A stretch of 39,348 nucleotides of DNA from JADJNW01 sp964517145 (GTDB taxonomy: Bacteria; Bacteroidota; Bacteroidia; Chitinophagales; Saprospiraceae). Where the stretch lies: contig CAZFBN010000035.1 in assembly GCA_964517145.1 (NCBI GenBank), forward strand, positions 1-39,348, given 5' to 3'. Positions 24,399 through 31,308 of this stretch are shown here, one piece after another; the first letter of the stretch is position 1; each line of letters opens with the position of its first letter. The notes below the pieces were generated by a model. That model was not told the DNA's origin. It saw only the letters and a list, made by a program, of their open reading frames with translations, and ran no database searches. A program made the translations under genes and the position numbers.

Positions 24399-25037
24399 AT
24401 GACTTTACGCTGGAAAATTGCGCAGGCGCTGGAAATTCGCTGGTGGCGGAATTATTTAAAGAATAAAGAAACGACCGATTATTTAGCGGCTAAAAAAGCT
24501 TATTGGCAGCGGGTTTTAAAAACAGTACAATTGGAAGTAAAGCCGGGTGAAAAAATATTAGATGCAGGCTGCGGACCGGCGGGGATTTTTATAATATTGA
24601 ATGAATGTGATGTAGATGCTGTTGATCCTCTTTTGCATAAATATGAAGAAAATTTAGTGCATTTTAAAAAAAGTAATTATCCGTTTGTACAATTTTATAA
24701 TGAATCTTTGGAGAATTTTACAATTCAAAAATCATATGATAAAATATTTTGTTTGAATGCCATCAATCATGTGGCGGATTTGGATAAAAGTTTGGATAAA
24801 ATTGTAGCGGCAACGCCAACCTTTGGGCAATTGATTCTGTCTATTGATGTACATAAATATTCGATTTTAAAATATATTTTTCGTGTCCTTCCGGGCGATG
24901 TATTGCATCCGCATCAGCATGATTTACAGGATTATATAATAATGTTGGAAAAACGAGGATGTAATATTGTGAAAAAAGTGAATTTGAAACCGGGGCGAAT
25001 TTTTGATTACTATTGTTTAGTTGTTGAGAAGGTTTAG
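24399..25037 (+). CDS. SAM-dependent methyltransferase (class I)
   Basis: This 212-residue Rossmann-fold methyltransferase has motif I KILDAGCGPAGIFIIL (53-68), an acidic residue at VDAVDPLL, and IFCLNAINHVADLDKSL as the post-II/III region. The early part (LRWKIAQALEIRWWRNYL) is basic and aromatic and may bind membranes or a lipid-linked substrate. The ATG at 24399 is chosen over 24294, because the latter would overlap the start of the divergent DUF2027-Smr gene and add 35 non-family residues. The substrate is unknown. RidA follows 60 bp later on the same strand. Confidence 0.82.
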   Translation: MTLRWKIAQALEIRWWRNYLKNKETTDYLAAKKAYWQRVLKTVQLEVKPGEKILDAGCGPAGIFIILNECDVDAVDPLLHKYEENLVHFKKSNYPFVQFYNESLENFTIQKSYDKIFCLNAINHVADLDKSLDKIVAATPTFGQLILSIDVHKYSILKYIFRVLPGDVLHPHQHDLQDYIIMLEKRGCNIVKKVNLKPGRIFDYYCLVVEKV

Positions 25038-25097
25038 GAGTTTAGAAAGTTTAGGGGGTGAGTGTATCATTATATGAACACATAAAAACTTGAACAA

Positions 25098-25484
25098 ATG
25101 AATACAATAAGAACAAATTATTCATCGGGTGCGCATTGGGAAGATATCGTGGGCTATTCCCGCGCGGTAAAAGTAGGCAATATTATTGAAGTGGCGGGGA
25201 CAACCGCAGTGGAAAATGGCGAAATCATTGGCAAAGGCGACGCTTATTTACAAACGAAAACGATTTTACATAAAATTGAAAAAGTATTACAAGAGGCGGG
25301 CGCTAGTTTGGAAAATGTAGTGCGCACGCGTATGTTTGTGACAGACATTAGCCAGTGGGAAGCTATCGGACGCGCGCATGGTGAGTTTTTTAGCACGATT
25401 AAACCGGCAGCGTCAATGCTAGAAGTCAAAGCACTCATTGACCCGGACTTATTAGTGGAAATAGAGGCGACGGCGGTGTTATGA
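25098..25484 (+). CDS. RidA family enamine/imine deaminase
   Basis: RidA-family proteins hydrolyse reactive enamine/imine intermediates of PLP enzymes such as 2-aminoacrylate. The 128-residue chain shows AVKVGNIIEVAGTTAVENG, then LQEAGASLENVVRTRMFVTD with the catalytic-type Arg region, and PAASMLEVKALIDPDLLVEI with the conserved late Glu (VEIEATAVL). It is a trimeric, cytosolic family. Length is normal. The stop codon TGA overlaps the first unit of an 8-bp repeat array at 25483. Confidence 0.9.
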   Translation: MNTIRTNYSSGAHWEDIVGYSRAVKVGNIIEVAGTTAVENGEIIGKGDAYLQTKTILHKIEKVLQEAGASLENVVRTRMFVTDISQWEAIGRAHGEFFSTIKPAASMLEVKALIDPDLLVEIEATAVL

Positions 25485-25506
25485 TATTGAGATATTATGA
25501 TGTTTT
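25483..25506 (+). repeat. 8-bp tandem repeat (GATATTNN), 3 units at a stop codon
   Basis: GATATTGA, GATATTAT and GATGTTTT are in 8-bp phase. The first unit overlaps the ridA-family stop codon (TGA 25482-25484). The motif is the same as in the array at 21678-21741. Confidence 0.6.
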
Positions 25507-25549
25507 TTATAAAATATTTATTACTTTGAGTTTGTTTTAAATACGTATG

Positions 25550-26275
25550 TCATAATAAAGATGCTGCTGCTTCATCCACCATCCAAAGTAGTTCACCGTC
25601 AACGGGTTGTATCAATTGGGCGGGGTATAATTCGGGTTCAAAATCTCCTTGTAATACTGTTTTGAGCATTTCAGCTTTATTGGCTCCGGTCGCTAAAAAT
25701 ATGATATGATGTGCTAAATTAATCAACGGAGCGGTCATGGTAACGCGATACATTTGAACTTCTTCTATATATTCCTCCTTGACCATGCGGGTTTCTTCGT
25801 GTAATACTTGCGTTTTTGGGAAAAGCGAAGCCGTATGCCCATTGTCGCCCATGCCAAGTAACATTACATCAAATTGCGGTGGCGCATCACCAAATAATTT
25901 TATGATTTTTGCTTCATAATCCTGGGCAGCTTCTTCGGGGGATAAATTGGTTTGAATTCTTATAATATTTTCCGCCGGGATATTTACTTTACTAAATAAT
26001 AATTGGATGGCTTGATGCGCATTATTACGTGGGTCATCCAAGGGTACGTGGCGCTCGTCGCCCCAGAAAAAATAAGTGTTTTGCCAGGGCATGCGCTCTC
26101 GGTAGGGCGATTCGGCGAATAATTTAAACAGGCGTTCCGGCGTGCTGCCACCGGAAAGCGATATTGTAAAGCGACCATTTTTTGTAATGTAATGATTCGC
26201 TAATTCCATAATTTTTTCAGCGGCGGCGATGCTCAGGGCTTCGGGATTGGAGAAAGTTTGTACATTTACTGACAT
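25550..26275 (-). CDS. pgl: 6-phosphogluconolactonase
   Basis: Pgl hydrolyses 6-phosphogluconolactone, the second step of the oxidative pentose phosphate pathway. The 241-residue protein is of the NagB/DevB type: FTISLSGGSTPERLFKLFAE, WGDERHVPLDDPRNNAHQAI and LLGMGDNGHTASLFPKT are the diagnostic motifs. It is the last gene of rpiB-gnd-zwf-pgl. The gap to zwf (119 bp) is filled by a palindrome, so transcription into pgl may be tuned or separate. The stop lies 65 bp from the convergent ridA-family gene. Confidence 0.95.
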   Translation of the reverse strand: MSVNVQTFSNPEALSIAAAEKIMELANHYITKNGRFTISLSGGSTPERLFKLFAESPYRERMPWQNTYFFWGDERHVPLDDPRNNAHQAIQLLFSKVNIPAENIIRIQTNLSPEEAAQDYEAKIIKLFGDAPPQFDVMLLGMGDNGHTASLFPKTQVLHEETRMVKEEYIEEVQMYRVTMTAPLINLAHHIIFLATGANKAEMLKTVLQGDFEPELYPAQLIQPVDGELLWMVDEAAASLL

Positions 26276-26304
26276 GGGTAGAATTATAAAATTTTAAGAA
26301 TGGG

Positions 26305-26393
26305 ACACTGATTATTATGACGATTAAGATTAGTTATGATTTTTTATTCAAAAATTAATCATAAAAAATCATAAGTATCATAGAAATCAGTGT
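26305..26393. repeat. Palindrome with 9-bp units between pgl and zwf
   Basis: ACACTGATT (26305-26313) and AATCAGTGT (26385-26393) are perfect ends. The left arm repeats TGATTATTA, TGACGATTA, AGATTAGTT, ATGATTTTT in 9-bp phase. The right arm repeats ATCAT words 9-10 bp apart. It begins 1 bp past the zwf stop on the minus strand and resembles the element at 23191-23278 in its inner text but not in its ends. Confidence 0.7.
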
Positions 26394-26394
26394 A

Positions 26395-27912
26395 CTACTT
26401 CCCGTTTTTACCAAAAGACATCGCAATCCACGTGTGCCCGTCCTTGGCGATTAAAGCCTCGGCTTCTTCCGGTCCGCGCGACCCGGCAGCATAATTCGGA
26501 AAATGCACCGAAGGATTTGCTTCCCATTTTTCAATGATTGGCATGAGCACATCCCAGGCGGCTTCCACTTGGTCAGCACGCATAAAAAGCGTTGCATCTC
26601 CGCGCATTACATCTAATAATAAAGTTTCATATGCTTCCGGTGTGCCGGTTGTATAACTTTCTTTATAATCAAATAACATATCTACCGGATTCAATTGCAT
26701 TTTCAAACCCGGGCGCTTGGCTTGGAAAGTCAAACGAATGCCCATTTGTGGCTGAATGTGCAAAATCAGGCGGTTCGGCTGCCAATTTTCGGCGGCTGCG
26801 GAAGGAAAAGATTGGTGTGGAACTGGTCGAAATTCAATGCTGATGACGGAGATTTGCTCGCTCAAACGCTTCCCTGTGCGCACGTAGAATGGCACACCCT
26901 GCCAGCGCCAATTATCAATAAAAAATTTAATTGCAGCAAATGTTTCGGTATTTGAATTTTTCGCAACGCCTGCTTCTTCGCGGTAGCCAGGCACGTGTTT
27001 GCCCTGCATCCAGCCTTCACCGTACTGCCCGCGCACGGCGGAGAGGTGCACTTCTTCGCGTTTAAATTTACGCAGGGCATGTAATACATCCACTTTTTTA
27101 TTACGTATTTCGTCGGCATTAAATGAAACAGGCGGTTCCATTGCAACATAACATAATAACTGAAGTAAATGATTTTGAATCATATCGCGTAAAGCGCCGG
27201 AATGATCATAATAACCGCCGCGATCTTCTACGCCCAATTGCTCAGAAACAGTGATTTGTACATGGTCGATGTAATTTCGGTTCCAAAGTGGTTCAAAAAG
27301 TGCATTTGCAAAACGGAATGCTAAAATATTTTGCACCGTTTCTTTACCTAAATAATGATCAATGCGATAAATCTGACATTCATCAAAAATGCTGAGCAGA
27401 GAGGCATTTAGTTGCTTGGCGCTTTCCAAATCACGCCCGAAAGGTTTTTCGACAACTAAGCGACTCAAATTTTTATCACGTGCTAAGTCATTGGAATGCA
27501 GCTTTTTAGAAATGATTTCTACCGCAGTCGGCGGAATAGACATGTAAAAAATGCGATTTGCCGGACTATCCCACTTTGTCTCCAAGTCTTCAATGCAATT
27601 TTTTAAAATTTGATACGAGGCATCGTCATTATAATCGGCTTGCACAAAATGTAATGATTCAGAAAAAAGTTTCCAATCCTCTGCGCGCGATTTGCCCGAA
27701 CGGGAAAATTTATCCACCCCATCTAATGAATATTGTTGGAATTCCTCATTCGTCATGGGTGAGCGACCTACACCGATGACCGCAAATTCATTGGAAATCC
27801 ATTTATCGAGGTACAAATTATAAACGGCGGGCACCAATTTACGCCAGGACAAGTCGCCCGTGGCACCGAAAATAACGATAATCGTTGGATTTATTTTTCT
27901 GGTTGATTCCAT
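26395..27912 (-). CDS. zwf: Glucose-6-phosphate 1-dehydrogenase
   Basis: Zwf oxidises glucose 6-phosphate to 6-phosphogluconolactone, reducing NADP+ or NAD+. In 505 residues the Rossmann motif is IFGATGDLSWRKL (14-26), EKPFG is at 155-159, and the substrate motif is RIDHYLGKE (183-191). YYDHSGALRDMIQNHLLQL and YVRTGKRL complete the enzyme. It lies between gnd (79 bp upstream) and pgl, forming one direction with rpiB. A palindrome begins just after the stop. Confidence 0.97.
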   Translation of the reverse strand: MESTRKINPTIIVIFGATGDLSWRKLVPAVYNLYLDKWISNEFAVIGVGRSPMTNEEFQQYSLDGVDKFSRSGKSRAEDWKLFSESLHFVQADYNDDASYQILKNCIEDLETKWDSPANRIFYMSIPPTAVEIISKKLHSNDLARDKNLSRLVVEKPFGRDLESAKQLNASLLSIFDECQIYRIDHYLGKETVQNILAFRFANALFEPLWNRNYIDHVQITVSEQLGVEDRGGYYDHSGALRDMIQNHLLQLLCYVAMEPPVSFNADEIRNKKVDVLHALRKFKREEVHLSAVRGQYGEGWMQGKHVPGYREEAGVAKNSNTETFAAIKFFIDNWRWQGVPFYVRTGKRLSEQISVISIEFRPVPHQSFPSAAAENWQPNRLILHIQPQMGIRLTFQAKRPGLKMQLNPVDMLFDYKESYTTGTPEAYETLLLDVMRGDATLFMRADQVEAAWDVLMPIIEKWEANPSVHFPNYAAGSRGPEEAEALIAKDGHTWIAMSFGKNGK

Positions 27913-27991
27913 TTCTATGATGCTTTACTCAAAATTCAATAAATAAATCTGATTTTATTACATTGAGGCTAATGCAGCTTGCAATATTCCA

Positions 27992-29416
27992 TCATTCCAT
28001 GATGCCCTCATTCCATTCTGTATGAAAAACACCCTCCTGATCCACCCGCATGTACGTGTGTGCGCCAAAGTAATCGCGTTGCGCCTGAATCAAATTCGCA
28101 GGTAGCCAGCCCCGGCGATAGCCGTCAAAATAAGCCAGCGCTGCAGAGGTAGCAGGCATTGGAATGCCCGCCATTACTGCGGTTTGGACGATATTGCGAA
28201 TGCTCTCCTGCAAAATATTCAGCTGTTGCGCAAAGATAGGATTGACAATTAAGTTGGGTAAATTGGGATTTTCGGTCAAAGCCTGGCGAATATCTTCCAG
28301 CAACGCTGCGCGAATGATGCAGCCGCCGCGCCATATTTTGGCAACTTCCGAGAGATTCAAATCGTATTGATATTCAGTCGAAGCTCTTTGTAATAATGCC
28401 ATGCCTTGCGCATACACCGTTATCATAGCAAAATGTAAAGACGCTCCGGCTTGCTTGATAAGTTGTGCTTTATCAATGGATTGGTTGGAGTCGGTTCGTT
28501 TTAAAACGGCTTCTGCTGCCATGCGGGCGGCTTTATTCGCCGACAAATCGCGCATGGAAACTGCCGCGTCAATCGTGGTAATCGGAACGTGTAATGACAT
28601 GGCATCCTGTGAAGTCCACATGCCTGTGCCTTTTTGGTTGGCGCTGTCCAATATTACATCCACTAAATGTTTGCCGGATAAATCATCTTTTCTGGCAAAA
28701 ATTTCGGCAGTGATTTCAATCAAAAAAGATTGCAAAACGCCTTCATTCCATTTAGTGAAAACTTCATGTAGTTCGTCGTTATTTAATCCGCCGCATTCCT
28801 TTAGTAAATGATACGTCTCCGCTATTAATTGCATGATGGCATATTCAATTCCATTATGCACCATTTTTACATATTGCCCGGCAGAGTCCGCGCCCAGATA
28901 GGCTACGCATGGCTCACCATTTACTTTGGCGGAAACGGCTTCAAACATTGGACGCACGCGCTCGTACACCTCCTTATTGCCGCCCGGCATGATGCTCGGG
29001 CCACGCCGCGCACCGGCTTCACCGCCCGATACGCCTACGCCCATAAAATGCAGATTGGATTCCGCTAAGTGCTTGATTCTCCGATCCGTATCTTTGAAAT
29101 AGGAATTGCCACAATCCACCAATAAATCTTCCGGCAACAGGTGTGGCTTCAAATCTTCAATCACCGCATCCACAATCGGACCCGCCGGCACCAGCATCAA
29201 AATCACACGGGGTGTTTTGAGCGAAGCAATAAATTCCTCAATTGTGCGGGCGCCGTGCACCTCGCGATTCGCCGCTTCCATTTGCAGCGCTTCTACTTTG
29301 GAGGTATCTTTGTCAAAACCCGCCACCGAAAAGCCGTGGTCGCTCATATTATATACCAGATTGCGCCCCATCGTGCCCAATCCAATCATGCCGTAGTCAA
29401 AAAGTGTTGAAGCCAT
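27992..29416 (-). CDS. gnd: 6-phosphogluconate dehydrogenase, decarboxylating
   Basis: Gnd converts 6-phosphogluconate to ribulose 5-phosphate, CO2 and a reduced nicotinamide cofactor. The 474 residues carry the dinucleotide motif MIGLGTMGRNL (10-20), VSGGEAGARRGPSIMPGG (129-146), the catalytic K184 in YVKMVHNGIEY and ILDSANQKGTGMWT. This is the long (about 470-residue) form. It starts 5 bp after the rpiB stop, so the two are tightly coupled, and ribulose 5-phosphate made here is the substrate of RpiB. Confidence 0.97.
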   Translation of the reverse strand: MASTLFDYGMIGLGTMGRNLVYNMSDHGFSVAGFDKDTSKVEALQMEAANREVHGARTIEEFIASLKTPRVILMLVPAGPIVDAVIEDLKPHLLPEDLLVDCGNSYFKDTDRRIKHLAESNLHFMGVGVSGGEAGARRGPSIMPGGNKEVYERVRPMFEAVSAKVNGEPCVAYLGADSAGQYVKMVHNGIEYAIMQLIAETYHLLKECGGLNNDELHEVFTKWNEGVLQSFLIEITAEIFARKDDLSGKHLVDVILDSANQKGTGMWTSQDAMSLHVPITTIDAAVSMRDLSANKAARMAAEAVLKRTDSNQSIDKAQLIKQAGASLHFAMITVYAQGMALLQRASTEYQYDLNLSEVAKIWRGGCIIRAALLEDIRQALTENPNLPNLIVNPIFAQQLNILQESIRNIVQTAVMAGIPMPATSAALAYFDGYRRGWLPANLIQAQRDYFGAHTYMRVDQEGVFHTEWNEGIME

Positions 29417-29421
29417 TGTAT

Positions 29422-29880
29422 TTATTGGTTTTGCATGTTTTGATTTTCAATTGCAAGAATTTTGCCCAAACGCCTTTGGTGGCGCTCTTCTTGGGTAAAT
29501 GTAGCATTCAAGAAAGATTTAATGATTTCCCGCGCCAGTTCGATGCCGACCACGCGTTCGCCGATGCAAAGCACATTGACATCGTCGTGCTCGACCGCCT
29601 GATGCGCCGAGTACGTATCGTGGCACACGCCCGCGCGAATTCCCTTGAATTTATTGGCGGCTACGCTCACGCCCACGCCGCTCCCGCACACGAGAATACC
29701 ACGTTCGGCTTGTCCGTTTTGAATGGCTTTGGCAATATCGGCGGCATGGTCTGGATAATCGGAAGGCACTTCGGAGTGGGTGCCTAAATCTAATATATCA
29801 TATCCAGCGTTTTGTAGTTCTTTGACAAGCAGGGTTTTGTATTTAAAACCAGCGTGATCGGAAGCGAAAGCGATTTTCAT
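29422..29880 (-). CDS. rpiB: Ribose-5-phosphate isomerase B
   Basis: RpiB interconverts ribulose 5-phosphate and ribose 5-phosphate. The 152-residue protein begins MKIAFASDHAGFKYKTLLVK, carries C65 in ILVCGSGVGVS (the catalytic Cys), and has the late GVCHDTYSAHQAVEHDDVNV. The ATG at 29880 is used because an in-frame start at 29934 would add 18 residues not seen in the family. It is the first gene of rpiB-gnd-zwf-pgl, with 5 bp to gnd. The 131 bp upstream show no clear regulatory site. Confidence 0.95.
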   Translation of the reverse strand: MKIAFASDHAGFKYKTLLVKELQNAGYDILDLGTHSEVPSDYPDHAADIAKAIQNGQAERGILVCGSGVGVSVAANKFKGIRAGVCHDTYSAHQAVEHDDVNVLCIGERVVGIELAREIIKSFLNATFTQEERHQRRLGKILAIENQNMQNQ

Positions 29881-30011
29881 ATGTTGGATGATCGTAGGCT
29901 TAATCAAATAGATTTCAAAAAGACAACCTTGCAATCAGATGATTTGTTTTTAATGGAAAGTCCGAATCCAGACTTTTTATTAAAATCTCAGGTTTTTATT
30001 GCAAAAAGCTA

Positions 30012-30914
30012 TTATTCTTTTACGCCATTTTCAATATGAAATGCCATTTCCGATAATTTTTCTCCCCCTTTGATGCCAAAATCCAGTGTGCGAATGGGGA
30101 ATGGAATGGTAATATCATGTTTATCATATGCTTTTTTAATCAACATAATAGCCTCGCTACGTCCTTGGTGCATTGTCAATTCTTCGGTGTCTTTCAACCA
30201 GATACGCAGTATAAAATTAATAGAACTGTCGCCAAAAGCGGTATAAAATAATTCAACCGCTCGATTGGTTTCCCTTACCGATACCTGTTCAGCCGCTTCG
30301 ATGGTCAGTTGTTGTACTTTTTCTAAATCATCTCCGTACGATACGCCCACTTCCAAATCTAGTCTGCGTTGGGCGGAAGCGGTGTAATTTTTTATTGGAT
30401 TTTGAAAAATATCTTTATTAGGAATCACGACCAACTGCCCTTGCATGGTCATAATAGTGGTATCACGCAAATTAATAACTTGCACTTTTCCATAATAATT
30501 ATCTACTTCTACGAGGTCGCCCACCTGCAAAGGTCGCCGGAAAGATAGGAAAATGCCGGAGATAAAATTGGATGCAATGTCTTGAAAAGCAAAGGCTAAC
30601 GCTAAGCCCAAAATGCCTGCACCAGCCAGAATAGACGTCACCGCTTTGTCTAATTGTAAAATACTTAATGTAATAAAAAATATAATGCCGATAAAAGCGA
30701 TGTAAATAAAAGAACTGAATAACTGATTGACAGTTTCGATACCAGAAACTTTACGAATCAGTTTGAGCGATAGTTTTTTGACAAAACGAGACAAAAACAG
30801 CCCAATTGTCAATACAACAGCAGCCAACAACATATTGGGCAGCAAACGAATCAATTCCCGAAACCAATTAATGAGTTTTTCTGATAATAACATGTAAATA
30901 TCTTCAAGTGTCAT
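30012..30914 (-). CDS. MscS-family small-conductance mechanosensitive channel
   Basis: This inner-membrane channel of 300 residues opens under membrane tension in hypo-osmotic shock. Three TM helices are seen: about 18-38, 62-84 and the pore helix 88-115 with the Gly/Ala-rich SILAGAGILGLALAFAFQD. They are followed by the beta domain GIFLSFRRPLQVGDLVEVDN, VVIPNKDIFQNPIKNYT and a C-terminal alpha/beta domain. The ATG at 30914 is kept; an inner ATG (M8) is also possible. Monocistronic; 97 bp lie between its stop and the rpiB-family start. Confidence 0.93.
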   Translation of the reverse strand: MTLEDIYMLLSEKLINWFRELIRLLPNMLLAAVVLTIGLFLSRFVKKLSLKLIRKVSGIETVNQLFSSFIYIAFIGIIFFITLSILQLDKAVTSILAGAGILGLALAFAFQDIASNFISGIFLSFRRPLQVGDLVEVDNYYGKVQVINLRDTTIMTMQGQLVVIPNKDIFQNPIKNYTASAQRRLDLEVGVSYGDDLEKVQQLTIEAAEQVSVRETNRAVELFYTAFGDSSINFILRIWLKDTEELTMHQGRSEAIMLIKKAYDKHDITIPFPIRTLDFGIKGGEKLSEMAFHIENGVKE

Positions 30915-31252
30915 GTGAATAAGGTGTTAAAAACTTTTAAAATTTTAATCGCAGGTAAATGTTCACTTTTTTAGATCATGGCTATGAGGTTGCTGTTGCA
31001 ACAGCGAATGTGGGATTTTTGCGAAAATAATTTTTTTTAGAAAAAGAGCGCGGCAAAATCTATTTTAATTGCAAATAAGTTACTTTTTCAAAATTACCTT
31101 TTACTTTTCCGTGAATTTCTGCGAAGCCAAATGAATGGACACAATTTTGTAAATCTTGTAGGTGAAACTAATATTTTAACTTGTTAATCAATCTTTTATA
31201 ATTTAAAGATTTAACGAATTTAGAAATTTAAAAAAATTTTAAATAGAAACAG
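30915..31252. other. Gene-free AT-rich spacer
   Basis: This holds the leader of the mechanosensitive channel gene and the far end of the secreted-protein unit. It is AT-rich, with A-runs and T-runs. I see no ORF, tRNA or clear repeat in it. Confidence 0.3.
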
Positions 31253-31289
31253 AAAAAGCAGTCCAGGGTTAATTCATCTGAACTGCTTT
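31253..31289 (-). terminator. Rho-independent terminator of secreted-protein gene
   Basis: On the minus strand AAAGCAGTTCAG (31289-31278) pairs with CTGGACTGCTTT (31266-31255) at 11 of 12 positions, followed by T residues. It starts 19 bp past the stop of the gene at 31309. Confidence 0.8.
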
Positions 31290-31308
31290 CTGCCTTTGAT
31301 TATAATTT

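Noticed and set aside
29242..29787. 181-codon open frame antisense to gnd and rpiB
   Set aside because: It spans the junction of two well-supported genes on the other strand and shows no domain.
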